Shown here in pieces: positions 7,921 through 16,391 of a stretch of 44,061 nucleotides of DNA. This DNA comes from HGM12713 sp045593725. GTDB taxonomy: Bacteria; Bacillota; Clostridia; Oscillospirales; CAG-272. The stretch is taken from assembly GCA_045593725.1 (NCBI GenBank), contig JAZNXE010000025.1, positions 1-44,061 on the forward strand, in the 5' to 3' direction. The notes below the pieces were generated by a model, which searched no databases, was not told where the DNA came from, and worked only from the letters and a program-made list of their open reading frames with translations. The position numbers and the translations under genes are program-made. Position 1 is the first letter of the stretch. Each line of letters begins with the position of its first letter.

Positions 7921-8118
7921 ATGCGTTATCAAAAGGTTAGCACTGCACCCACCACGAAAAGCTTCGTCGAGCTTTCAAAGCTCTGAACTACTATTTTAAA
8001 TTTGCTTGGTTTTGCATAATTTGTAAAATTCAACACAAGACTCAAAAAATATTCCGCACAGAATTTTTTTATATGTTTCACTAAAATATTTTTTAAACCC
8101 TTAATTTTCGCGTATTTA

Positions 8119-8169
8119 CTGACGGTTTTCTGTCAGTTATCAACACAGTTTTCCACAAACTGTGGAAAA
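8119..8169. promoter_or_regulatory. DnaA-box cluster downstream of gyrB
   Basis: A CTGAC/GTCAG hairpin (8119-8136) is followed by TTATCAACA (8137-8145), TTTTCCACA (8149-8157) and TGTGGAAAA (8161-8169). The last two form an inverted pair within CACAGTTT..AAACTGTG. The boxes match those of the main cluster between dnaA and dnaN. Confidence 0.6.
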
Positions 8170-8225
8170 GTCGCCTGAATAATATGTCGAATTTTTATAC
8201 CTTTTGTTATTTTTTGACACAAGAG

Positions 8226-10157
8226 TTAAATATCAAGGTTCTCGGCAAATCTTGCATTCTTCTCAATAAAGTCACGTCTTGGCTCAACGCTGTCACCCAT
8301 AAGCAGGGAGAACATTGCGTCACACGCCATAGCGTCCTCAACAGTAACCTTGAGCAAAGTTCTTCTCTCGGGGTCCATAGTGGTTTCCCAAAGCTGCTCG
8401 GCATCCATTTCTCCAAGACCCTTATAGCGGTCTGCTTCCACGCCCGTGCCCATTTCCTTGATTATCTCGTCACGCTCGGCATCCGAGAAGGCGTATCTCT
8501 CAGGTCCCTTGCCGCTGCGCTTGAATATTCTGTAAAGAGGCGGCTGAGCGAGATAAATGTGACCGTCGTCTATGAGCTGACGCATGTGTCTGAAGAAGAA
8601 GGTTAAAAGCAATATTCTTATATGCGAACCGTCCACGTCGGCATCCGCCATAATTACTATCTTGCCGTAACGGAGCTTGTTTATATCGAAATCCTCGCCG
8701 ATACCGCAGCCAAGCGCCTGAATTATGGGAATAAGCGAGGGATTGGAATAGACCTTGTCAAGCCTGTTCTTCTCAACGTTGAGCACCTTACCGCGCAGGG
8801 GAAGTATAGCCTGAAAGCGGCTGTCACGTCCCATTTTAGCCGAGCCTCCCGCGGAATCTCCCTCTACCAGATATACCTCGGTGAGAGAAACGTCCTTTTC
8901 CTGACAGTCGGCAAGCTTTCCGGGCAGCGTAGAGCCTTCAAGCAGACCCTTGCGGCGTGTAAGCTCTCTTGCCTTTCTTGCCGCCTCACGGGCGCGGGAT
9001 GCCGCCAGCGCCTTATCGAGAATTCCTCTGGCTACTGCGGGATTTTCTTCAAAATATTCACCCAGCTTCGACACTACGGTGTTCTCCACAAGGGTTCTTA
9101 TCTCGGAGTTACCAAGCTTCGCTTTTGTCTGGGACTCGAACTGAGCGTCCTCAAGCTTTACGCTGACTATTGCGCATATACCCTCGCGCACGTCCTCACC
9201 CGAAAGGTTCTTGTCCGCGTCCTTAAGTATTCCCGCCTTGCGGGCATAATCGTTGAGTACCTTGGTAAGTCCCGACTTAAAGCCTGTTTCGTGAGTACCG
9301 CCCTCGATGGTGTTCATATTATTCGCAAAGGTCATTACGACCTCGTTATAGCTGTCGTTATACTGAAGAGCTACCTCTGCGACACTTGAGCCCTTCTCGC
9401 CCCGCATATATATTACCTCGGGGTGGATAATCTCACATGCCTTCTGCTCATTTAGGTGTGTAACAAAGGTTCTGATACCGCCCTCATAGTGGAACTCGGT
9501 TTCTATCGGCTCTTCTCCTCTGTCGTCACGGAGAACTATGCGTATTCCTCCGTTAAGGAACGCCTGCTCACGCATACGGTTTGCAAGGATATCGTATTCA
9601 AATACAGTTTCCTCAAATATAGTGGGGTCGGGCTTAAAGGTAACGCGCACGCCGTGAGGACGCTGAGGATATTCACCCTCGTCACGGAAGGGTCTTGCCA
9701 CCTTTCCTTGCTCAAAACGCTCGGTATAGCGTCTGCCCTCGTAGCAGTTATCAAGCTCTACCCATTCGGAAAGCGCGTTAACTACCGAAGCGCCTACTCC
9801 GTGCAGACCGCCCGCTATCTTGTATCCGCCGCCGCCGAATTTACCGCCCGCGTGAAGTATTGTATAGACCACCTCGGGGGTAGGAATACCTTGCTTTGGG
9901 TGTATCGCCGCAGGGATACCGCGTCCGTTATCCTCAACGGTGATGCTGTCGCCCTTGTTTATTGTGACGGTTATCTTGTCGCAGAAGCCCGCCAGAGCCT
10001 CGTCGATAGAGTTATCGACTTTCTCGTAAACAAGGTGGTGCAGACCGCGCAAAGAGGTAGTACCAATGTACATACCCGGTCTTTTACGGACCGCCTCAAG
10101 TCCCTCAAGGACTTGGATTTGATTTTCATCATACGTCTGATGAGTGTTGTTTTCCAT
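8226..10157 (-). CDS. gyrB: DNA gyrase subunit B
   Basis: This is the ATPase subunit of gyrase. The 643-residue length is typical of Firmicutes. The N-terminal GHKL ATPase shows DNSIDEAL and DNGRGIP, a transducer domain follows, and the TOPRIM domain has EGDSAGG at 432-438 and the DADVDGSHI metal-binding block. The start ATG 10157 is preceded by GGAAGG. It belongs to the dnaA-dnaN-recF-remB-gyrB-gyrA set. Repeats now separate it from remB upstream (about 295 bp) and from gyrA downstream (568 bp), so the ancestral operon may be read as separate units. A DnaA-box cluster follows its stop. Confidence 0.97.
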   Translation of the reverse strand: MENNTHQTYDENQIQVLEGLEAVRKRPGMYIGTTSLRGLHHLVYEKVDNSIDEALAGFCDKITVTINKGDSITVEDNGRGIPAAIHPKQGIPTPEVVYTILHAGGKFGGGGYKIAGGLHGVGASVVNALSEWVELDNCYEGRRYTERFEQGKVARPFRDEGEYPQRPHGVRVTFKPDPTIFEETVFEYDILANRMREQAFLNGGIRIVLRDDRGEEPIETEFHYEGGIRTFVTHLNEQKACEIIHPEVIYMRGEKGSSVAEVALQYNDSYNEVVMTFANNMNTIEGGTHETGFKSGLTKVLNDYARKAGILKDADKNLSGEDVREGICAIVSVKLEDAQFESQTKAKLGNSEIRTLVENTVVSKLGEYFEENPAVARGILDKALAASRAREAARKARELTRRKGLLEGSTLPGKLADCQEKDVSLTEVYLVEGDSAGGSAKMGRDSRFQAILPLRGKVLNVEKNRLDKVYSNPSLIPIIQALGCGIGEDFDINKLRYGKIVIMADADVDGSHIRILLLTFFFRHMRQLIDDGHIYLAQPPLYRIFKRSGKGPERYAFSDAERDEIIKEMGTGVEADRYKGLGEMDAEQLWETTMDPERRTLLKVTVEDAMACDAMFSLLMGDSVEPRRDFIEKNARFAENLDI

Positions 10158-10186
10158 TTTTTTACCTTCCTGATGTATGTTGAATA

Positions 10187-10350
10187 GTTAGAATTATAAA
10201 CGAATTTTTGTTTTTTCCACCTTTCTTGAAAGAAAGGTGGAGCCAAAGAACTTCCTCTGGCGTTTATTATAAAGGTTCGCACAAACCAAATTATGAAAGT
10301 TTTGGTCGAGCTTTTTCAAAAGCTCGCGGGTCTTAGGGCAGCGCCCTATG
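10187..10350 (+). repeat. Family A hairpin repeat, copy 4, between gyrB and remB
   Basis: It has the leading box GTTAGAATTATAAACGA, H1 at 10217-10240 (CCACCTTTCTT stem), the AAAGAACTTCC box, the CGCACAAACC segment, H2 and H3. It points away from the start of gyrB and continues into a family F repeat (to about 10432). Confidence 0.85.
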
Positions 10351-10354
10351 AAAG

Positions 10355-10432
10355 CGGTGTTTCTTTTTTGTTTCTTTTTTCTTTGCACCTTTAGCGTCAA
10401 AGAAAAAAGATAAAGACGCAGGGCGGCTTCTT
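10355..10432 (+). repeat. Family F repeat, copy 2
   Basis: Same arms as at 7845 (TTTTTTCTTTG and CAAAGAAAAAA), followed by GATAAAGACGC. No gene is visible in the gap. Confidence 0.7.
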
Positions 10433-10452
10433 TAATTATGTTGAAGCTCCAA

Positions 10453-10704
10453 TTAATTTCCGTTCATCCTGCCCTTTAGAGCAGAGCTTGATATCTGTGA
10501 GAAGCAAATTTTATATTCCCCTTTATCAAGGTAAAGAATAAATGATTTCGGCAGCTCCTCGATAGCCGACTCCACAAGTCCTTCTTTTTGCTTTTGGTTC
10601 AAATATTTTCTTGTTACAGCTGACAGGGTAGCATTATCCATATCAAATATACCAACCACCGCCGACAGCCTTATATTCTTGTTATTTCCTACGTGTAAAA
10701 ACAT
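10453..10704 (-). CDS. remB: Extracellular matrix regulator RemB-like (DUF370 family)
   Basis: This is a small protein of the RemA/RemB (DUF370) family. In Bacillus the remB (yaaB) gene also lies between recF and gyrB and affects biofilm gene control. It has 83 residues, starting MFLHVGNNKN and containing GIFDMDNATLS and ELPKSFILY, which match the family pattern. The start is ATG 10704, with GGAGA 7 bp upstream; an earlier in-frame ATG (10716) would put that site inside the gene. A family C repeat begins only about 10 bp upstream and replaces the native recF-remB spacer, so native upstream sequence remains only for the ribosome-binding site. Confidence 0.85.
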   Translation of the reverse strand: MFLHVGNNKNIRLSAVVGIFDMDNATLSAVTRKYLNQKQKEGLVESAIEELPKSFILYLDKGEYKICFSQISSSALKGRMNGN

Positions 10705-10714
10705 AAGCTTCTCC

Positions 10715-11235
10715 ATAAGCCTTCCCCAGCGGGGAAGGGGGACCGCGAAGCGGTGGATGAGGAGAGCCCCATACGCACTCACTTTAAGTCCTTTGCCGTT
10801 AATTTAAGATGTGCTAATATATCCTCACAAACTATATTGAAATTTTTATTTATATCCTCATTTTTGTATCTCAATACAGTTATTCCAAGGTGTGTAAAAT
10901 CATCATCCCTTTGCTTGTCAGCTTTTTCCGCTTCGGGCATTTGATGCTGTATTCCGTCGATTTCAATTACTATTCTTTCTTTTGCTATAAAGAAATCGAC
11001 TATATAATTTCCTATATTTTTTGTCTGTTTACAGTTACAGGTAATTTTTTTAAAAAATCATACCAAAGATGTTTTTCCTCAGGAGTCATATTTTTTCTAA
11101 GAGTTTGAGCATTTTTTACCAAGAGTTGTTTGTAGTTATAAATCATTAGAATGATATTCCCCCTTTAGCAATGCTCACATTATTTCTCCCAGAGCTCTCC
11201 TCATCCACCGCTTCCCCGCTTGGGAAGGCTTTAAT
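10715..11235. mobile_element. Family C element carrying a broken DUF559 gene
   Basis: The left arm (10715-10769) and inverted right arm (11190-11235) share AAGCCTTCCCC, GGGGAAG and GGTGGATGAGGAGAGC in mirror order. Between them lies only the DUF559 pseudogene. The unit is placed between recF and remB, genes adjacent in relatives, so it looks like an insertion. No transposase is present and no target duplication could be confirmed. Confidence 0.65.
10779..11146 (-). pseudogene. DUF559 endonuclease-like protein, frameshifted
   Basis: Reading from ATG 11146 gives MIYNYKQLLVKNAQTLRK, then MTPEEKHLWYDFLK and VNRQK, the N-terminus of DUF559 proteins (a Vsr/restriction-endonuclease-like fold). A stop then follows at a run of six A (T run 11017-11022 on the plus strand). 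Adding one A restores the family sequence IGNYIVDFFIAKERIVIEIDG and a QHQMPEAEKAD stretch, ending at the TGA at 10779. About 121 residues would result. The family core residues (D of VDF, E and D of IEIDG) are intact, so the lesion is a single-base slip: recent inactivation, phase variation or a sequencing error. It lies inside a family C inverted repeat. Confidence 0.8.
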
Positions 11236-11273
11236 GTAAAGATTTTATCAATATTAAAACCTGATATTTTTCC

Positions 11274-12395
11274 TTAAATCTCGGTATAAGTGCCGTTCTT
11301 GACCAAAATTCTTTTCTCCGCCTGCATATTTTTTATAAAATTGCTCTCGCACGTGCTTATTATAACCTGTTTATTTACAGAATGCAGTATCATATAGTCC
11401 CGCCTGGTGTCATCAAGCTCGGATAAAACGTCGTCAAACAGGAAAACGGGATAATCGGAGAACTCCTCGCGGCAGACCTCGCCCTCAGCAAGCTTCATGG
11501 CAAGTGCCAAGGAGCGCTGCTGTCCTTGAGATGCGTATATCCTCGCGCTTTTTCCGTTTATTTTAATATCGGCGTCGTCCTTATGTATTCCGTACTGAGT
11601 CGCTCCGAGAGCTATTTCTCTGTCGTGAGAGGACATAAGCAGCTCCAGATATTTCTTTTTAACCGCTTGAGCGTCGAGATAAGCATCCTCCTCAAGCCCC
11701 GCGTTGCCCTTATACACCATTTCCGTATGCTCACGCTTGTCGGTCATTTCCAAAAAATAGCTTTCCACAAGCCCTGATACCCGCCTCACAAATTCAAGGC
11801 GCATACGGGATATTACCGCCGCTTCCTCAGCCATTTTTTCGCTCCACAGCTCAACCGTGGCGTCAAATGCCGCTCTGTTGGCGTAGGCTGTCTTTATGAG
11901 GGCGTTTCTCTGCTTTAAAAAGTAGGAATATCTTTGGAGAGAGCGGATATAAGACGGAGAAATTCTGCTTATAGCTATATCAAGATAGTTTCTTCTTTCC
12001 GACGGTCCTGCCTTTATCAAGGACAGATGCTCGGGGCAGAACAGCACAGCGCGGAAGCTTCCCACTATCTCGGACATTCTCTCTACCCGAAGATTATTCT
12101 TCTCCACTGTTTTTTTCTTATCCGTGAAGAGCTTTATGGTGATATTATCATCACGCTCACGCTCGTCACGCTTATAATTTACAGATATCTCCGCGCTCTT
12201 CTCGCCAAAGCTTATCATCTCCGACGCGTTAGCGGCTCTGAAGCTTCTGCCAACGGAGGCGTAAAATATAGCTTCAAGGAGATTTGTCTTTCCCTGAGCG
12301 TTCTCGCCCACAAGGACGTTTACGCCGGGTGAAAAATCCACCGTCGCCTCTTTTATATTTCTGAAATTTTTAACTGAGGCTCTTTTAGCGTACAT
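11274..12395 (-). CDS. recF: DNA replication and repair protein RecF
   Basis: RecF is an SMC-like ATPase that helps load RecA at single-strand gaps with RecO and RecR. The 373-residue length is standard. Walker A GENAQGKT is at residues 30-37, the ABC-type signature lies in the middle (YASQGQQRSLALA), and Walker B is FLFDDVLSELD. ATG 12395 follows the dnaN stop with 2 bp between, so the two are translationally linked. The small S4-domain gene (yaaA/rlbA) found between dnaN and recF in Bacillus is absent here. Confidence 0.96.
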   Translation of the reverse strand: MYAKRASVKNFRNIKEATVDFSPGVNVLVGENAQGKTNLLEAIFYASVGRSFRAANASEMISFGEKSAEISVNYKRDERERDDNITIKLFTDKKKTVEKNNLRVERMSEIVGSFRAVLFCPEHLSLIKAGPSERRNYLDIAISRISPSYIRSLQRYSYFLKQRNALIKTAYANRAAFDATVELWSEKMAEEAAVISRMRLEFVRRVSGLVESYFLEMTDKREHTEMVYKGNAGLEEDAYLDAQAVKKKYLELLMSSHDREIALGATQYGIHKDDADIKINGKSARIYASQGQQRSLALAMKLAEGEVCREEFSDYPVFLFDDVLSELDDTRRDYMILHSVNKQVIISTCESNFIKNMQAEKRILVKNGTYTEI

Positions 12396-12397
12396 CT

Positions 12398-13561
12398 TTA
12401 GTCCTTAGTTCTTACGGGAAGAAGCATAAACAGCTCCTCTACTCCCTTTTCCTCATATCCGTTCTCAACGGGGGTTATATTCATACTGTTGAGAGGAGAG
12501 CTGAGGCTGAGCATAACTCTCTCGCTGTCGCAGGAGCGTACGCTGTCTATAAGAAATCTGTTGTTAAAGGCAATAATTATGTCGTTACCCGTATGCTCCA
12601 CCGCAAGCTCGTCGTAGGTGCTTCCTATGGCGGATATAGCCGATATACGGAGCACTCCCTCGTTTACGTTGAGCTTTACGTGAGCTCTTACGTTACCCGC
12701 AACCTTTTCCTCTGTAATAAGAGCCGCGCGCTCAAGAGCCGAGAGAAGTCTTGTCTTGTCCTCTATAACGGTTATGGGATGGTTTGTTACTATTATTCTG
12801 TTATAATCTATATACTCTCCGTCAACAAGGCGGGAGAAGAAGGTCAGCTCGCCTATAACGAAAACTATATGCTTTCTTGTTACGTATATCTGAGTTACAG
12901 CCTCCTCGTCATCCGAAAGAAGCCTACACAGGTCGCTCACAGTCTTTGCGGGGACTATAAAGGCGTATTCAAGATAATCCTTGCCGTTAGTGTTCTTATT
13001 AGTAAGCTCGGTAGCACGGCGGCATTTTGCAAGCTTGAAGCTGTCGCAGGCTACCATAGTTATTGAATTATCGTCTATCTTTACAAAGGTTCCGTTAAGA
13101 ATATTTCTCTGGTCGTTGTTGCCCATAGCGAAGGAAACCTGAGAAAACATCTTTTTAACTATACTCTGACCTATAATAAAGCTTCTGTCGCTTACAAGGT
13201 CGGGAATAGAAGGAAAATCACTTCCCGCCAGCGCGCTCATCTTATGAGAGGATTTACCGCTTATAATACTTGCTACCATCCTATTGTCAACCTCAAGCAT
13301 TATCTCCTCTCCGTCCATAACGCGGAGAGTCTGGTTAAACTTCTGAGCGTTTATTATAAACGAGCCTTCCTCAAGCACCTTCGCCTCAACCGTTATTCTC
13401 ATACCCTTTTCAAGGTCAAAGGTAGTAAGAACACAGGTGTCGGGAAATTTAGCCTCTATGAGTATTCCGTCAACAGAGGTAAGGGTGGATTTACCCGATA
13501 CGGTGTACATAAGTGGAGCAATAGCCGAGCTTATCGCCGAGCGGTTGAAAATTATCTTCAT
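12398..13561 (-). CDS. dnaN: DNA polymerase III beta subunit (sliding clamp)
   Basis: This ring-shaped processivity clamp tethers DNA polymerase III to DNA. It has 387 residues, slightly longer than usual (about 366-378), with the three-domain clamp pattern. The N-terminus MKIIFNRSAI and the C-terminal block ending in MLLPVRTKD are typical (MLPVR closes the peptide-binding pocket). AAAGGAG precedes ATG 13561. It follows dnaA after a 929-bp gap that holds the presumed origin, then runs into recF. Confidence 0.96.
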   Translation of the reverse strand: MKIIFNRSAISSAIAPLMYTVSGKSTLTSVDGILIEAKFPDTCVLTTFDLEKGMRITVEAKVLEEGSFIINAQKFNQTLRVMDGEEIMLEVDNRMVASIISGKSSHKMSALAGSDFPSIPDLVSDRSFIIGQSIVKKMFSQVSFAMGNNDQRNILNGTFVKIDDNSITMVACDSFKLAKCRRATELTNKNTNGKDYLEYAFIVPAKTVSDLCRLLSDDEEAVTQIYVTRKHIVFVIGELTFFSRLVDGEYIDYNRIIVTNHPITVIEDKTRLLSALERAALITEEKVAGNVRAHVKLNVNEGVLRISAISAIGSTYDELAVEHTGNDIIIAFNNRFLIDSVRSCDSERVMLSLSSPLNSMNITPVENGYEEKGVEELFMLLPVRTKD

Positions 13562-13633
13562 TTCGTTTTCTCCTTTAATAAATAGAATAGAATATATTAT
13601 TTATAAAATAGTAGTAGTATTAGATTTAGGGGA

Positions 13634-14087
13634 TGTGGAAAATGTGGAAAAGCTATGCAGGTCTTGAAATATAAGGAATAGAGGGATTTTTTATTTATGA
13701 AAAGCCTTTGGGTAGGGTGTTGAAAGTATGTTATCAAAAATATACTTTTCCACAGGCAAAATAAAATTTTTCAAGGATTTTTTCGTGAAAAAAGAGAAAA
13801 ATTTTAAAATTTGAAAATTAATTGGAAAAGCTTATTATCTGTGGAAAACTTAATAACCAAAACCGTGTCATACCGTCTCAATTTGTCATAGTAAAATTGG
13901 GGAAAAGTAGTGGTGTTTGAAGTAGTTTTCAACAGAAAATAGAGTTATTAAATATTTTTCAACAGTGTAAAAACTCAATAAAATCAATGGGTTTGGGACT
14001 TTTCCACTTTCTATGTTGAAAGCTGTGAGGAAAAATCGCGTTTTCCACAAGACCTGTGGAATGTCGTAGGGAAAAGTATGTGGAATA
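13634..14087. other. Probable oriC: DnaA-box cluster between dnaA and dnaN
   Basis: Five exact TTTTCCACA boxes lie here on either strand: 13634-13642 and 13643-13651 in direct tandem, then 13746-13754, 13840-13848 and 14041-14049. Near matches are TTTTCAACA (13926 and 13956), TTTTCCACT (14000), TGTGGAATG (14055) and TGTGGAATA (14079). The canonical TTATCCACA does not occur. A very AT-rich stretch (13755-13835) could be the unwinding element. The position between dnaA and dnaN and the box density support an origin role. The rest of the gap (14107-14490) is repeat sequence. Confidence 0.75.
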
Positions 14088-14224
14088 GTAAGTTTTTCCG
14101 CTATGTTTAAACAAACTGAAACAGGAAAGTTTTTGCGGAGCTTTTTTCAAAAAGCGACCGCGTCCCGCCAGTCACAACGGGCAAAATTTTCCCTCGGACG
14201 CGAAGCGGATTTTTGAAATTAACC

Positions 14225-14486
14225 TTTATTTAGGCAGGAAAACCCCCGGCGAGGGTTTTCCTCTTTGCCTTTGGCAAATTCACCTTTCCTGCGCTATTTG
14301 AAGCGTAGGGTATTTCGCTGACTGCGGTCAGCGCCTTAGGGCGTTGCCCTAAGAACCCACGAGCTTTTGAAAAAGCTCGACCAAAACTTTCATAATTGGG
14401 TTTGTGCGAACATTATAATAAACCCCTCAAGAAGTTCTTTTGGTTCTTTTCTTTCAAGAAAAGAACAGAAAAACGGTAAAAAGGTA
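14225..14486 (-). repeat. Family A hairpin repeat, copy 5 (near full length)
   Basis: Read on the minus strand from the end of dnaA, the leading box is eroded. Then come H1 at 14443-14466 with the distinct stem GTTCTTTTCT/AGAAAAGAAC, H2 (GAGCTTTTTC), H3 (TTAGGGC), a GCTGACCGCAGTCAGC hairpin, and the D segment with GGAAAACCC/GGGTTTTCC. Adjacent 14107-14224 holds eroded repeat sequence. Confidence 0.8.
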
Positions 14487-14490
14487 ACTA

Positions 14491-15885
14491 TTAGACTCCC
14501 GTAGAAACCTCTTTTATGAGTTCACCAAGCTCCACGTTGAACATAGGGTCGGTATTCTTTTTCTTATTTATTACCTCAACCGAGGCAATTATGGACGAAT
14601 GGTCGCGTTTGAATATCTTTCCTATACCTGGGAAGGACATTTCTGTAACGCTTCTTATAAGGTATATGCTCACGTGACGGGCAAAGGCGATATCCTTATT
14701 TCTTTTGGGACTGAGCAGGTCTGCCTTTGATATTCCGTATTTGTTATATACAGCTGTAAATACCTTATCCACGATCACCTGAGTGGGAAGAACTCCTCCC
14801 GTCAGCTCCTGAAGACACGCCGCAGCTATCTCCATAGTTATTTCCTTGCCCTCAAGGAAGACTATTGCGCTGAGCTTCTTTATCATTCCTTCAATCTGGC
14901 GTATGTTGGAGCGCAGATTTTCCGCAAGGAATGTAAGAACCTCACCTGACAGCTCTATGGATACCTGCTCCGCCTTTTTCTTGATAATGGCAATTCTCAG
15001 CTCAAGGTCGGGTGGCTGGATATCTCCGATTATTCCCCACTCAAAGCGGCTTCTCAGACGCTCCTCAAGAGGCTGTATATCCTTAGGGGGACGGTCGGAC
15101 GCAAGAACTATCTGCTTGTGATTTTCATAAAGAGTATTGAAGGTGTGGAAGAATTCCTCCTGAGTCGAGGTCTTTCCCGCGATAAACTGTATGTCGTCTA
15201 TAAGCAGTATGTCGCAGCTTCTGTACTTCTCGTGGAATTTGTCCATCTCCTTGCTGCCCAGACACTTTACCATTTCATTGGTAAATTCCTCGCCCTTTAT
15301 GTATATTACCCTTGCGCGGGGGTCTTTTTTCTTTATCTCGTTGACGATAGCGCTCATAAGGTGAGTCTTTCCAAGACCGCTGGGACCGTATATGAACAGA
15401 GGATTATACGCTCCTCCCGCTCCGTCGGCAACAGCTGTGCAGGCGGCGTGGGCAAATTTATTGGAGCTTCCCACTATGAAATTATCAAAGGTGTACTGAA
15501 AATTATAGTTCATAGGAAGCATACTGAGCTTATTATCTTCCTCGGGGGCTGTGTCCTGCGGATTTTCCGTATCCTCAGGCTTTTTATCAAGACCCAGCTG
15601 CTTTTTTATTTTTTCGGGGCTTGAAGGCTCTCCCGTAAAGATAACCTCAACCTCCTGCTCAAAGCCGAAATGCTCCGAGAAGGCTTTTTTTAGAATTGGA
15701 ATATATCTTTTCGTAAAGACCTTATAGTTGAACTCAGAGGTAGTTTCAAAAATTATAGTATTGTTCTCATAGGAATTTATTTTTACTGTTCCGAACCAAA
15801 GGTCCATATTGCTGGGAGTTATATCCTTCTCAAGGGATATTTTTATTTGTTCCCAGATATCCTCAAGGTCATTTATAAAGGACAT
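14491..15885 (-). CDS. dnaA: Chromosomal replication initiator protein DnaA
   Basis: This AAA+ protein binds DnaA boxes and opens oriC. It has 464 residues with four domains: an N-terminal interaction domain, a short acidic linker (about 95-120), the AAA+ core with Walker A GPSGLGKT (167-174) and Walker B ILLIDDIQF, and the C-terminal helix-turn-helix domain with signature region RDHSSIIASVEVI. GGAGAG precedes ATG 15885. Its promoter (TTGCAA-17-TATAAT) lies about 100 bp upstream. Divergently, the next gene is a copper ATPase rather than the usual rpmH-rnpA-yidC block. The DNA-binding domain should match the unusual TTTTCCACA boxes next door. Confidence 0.98.
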   Translation of the reverse strand: MSFINDLEDIWEQIKISLEKDITPSNMDLWFGTVKINSYENNTIIFETTSEFNYKVFTKRYIPILKKAFSEHFGFEQEVEVIFTGEPSSPEKIKKQLGLDKKPEDTENPQDTAPEEDNKLSMLPMNYNFQYTFDNFIVGSSNKFAHAACTAVADGAGGAYNPLFIYGPSGLGKTHLMSAIVNEIKKKDPRARVIYIKGEEFTNEMVKCLGSKEMDKFHEKYRSCDILLIDDIQFIAGKTSTQEEFFHTFNTLYENHKQIVLASDRPPKDIQPLEERLRSRFEWGIIGDIQPPDLELRIAIIKKKAEQVSIELSGEVLTFLAENLRSNIRQIEGMIKKLSAIVFLEGKEITMEIAAACLQELTGGVLPTQVIVDKVFTAVYNKYGISKADLLSPKRNKDIAFARHVSIYLIRSVTEMSFPGIGKIFKRDHSSIIASVEVINKKKNTDPMFNVELGELIKEVSTGV

Positions 15886-15977
15886 AGGAGGCTCTCCTTT
15901 CGCAGAAAATTATAGGTAAAAATAGGGTAAAAGCGCGTAAAAGCGTACAATACGCCAAATTATAACATTACATAATA

Positions 15978-16006
15978 ATTATATCATATCCACGCTTATT
16001 TTGCAA
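15978..16006 (-). promoter_or_regulatory. dnaA promoter
   Basis: On the minus strand TTGCAA (16001-16006) and TATAAT (15978-15983) are 17 bp apart. The parA promoter has the same -35 and the same ATATGATATAAT around its -10. The surrounding 15950-16060 is very AT-rich. Confidence 0.7.
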
Positions 16007-16057
16007 GTTTTTTCTTCAAATATTTATTATATATAATAATATTTTTTTATGGGTGTA

Positions 16058-16086
16058 TTGACATAATTTTTTCGCGGGAGTATAAT
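16058..16086 (+). promoter_or_regulatory. Promoter upstream of the copper ATPase
   Basis: TTGACA (16058-16063), 17 bp, TATAAT (16081-16086): a perfect SigA promoter. The predicted leader to the ATG at 16392 is about 300 nt and contains the reversed family F and A repeats. Confidence 0.8.
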
Positions 16087-16137
16087 AAAAGCAGATAATG
16101 GAGCGGGACGTTGTTTGAACTGGTTTATGGGGGAAAA

Positions 16138-16378
16138 GGAAAAAGCCGCTTTGCGTCTTTATCTTTTTTCTTTGACACTAAAGGCGCAAAGAAAAAAGAA
16201 ACAAAAAAGAAACGCCGCTTTCATAGGGCGCCGCCCTAAGACCCGCAAGTTTTTTGAAAAAAACTTGACTAAAAACTTTAAATGTTTGGTTTGTGCGAAC
16301 CCTTATAATAAACCCCTCAGGAAGTTCTTTGCGCCACTTTCTTTCAAGAAAGTGGCATAAAACCTAACAAATTCTAAC
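16138..16378 (-). repeat. Family A copy 6 with family F copy 3, in the copA leader
   Basis: On the minus strand the A box lies just upstream of the copA ribosome-binding site. H1 is at 16333-16356 (stem GCCACTTTCTT). An H2 version with arms CAAGTTTTTT/AAAAAACTTG and H3 follow, then the family F arms (about 16138-16230). H2 here has a different sequence from other copies but still pairs. Confidence 0.85.
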
Positions 16379-16391
16379 TACTAGGAGAAAT

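Noticed and set aside
16115..16360. Open reading frame of about 80 residues upstream of copA
   Set aside because: It is composed of repeat sequence (families F and A) that is readable in other intergenic copies in different frames.
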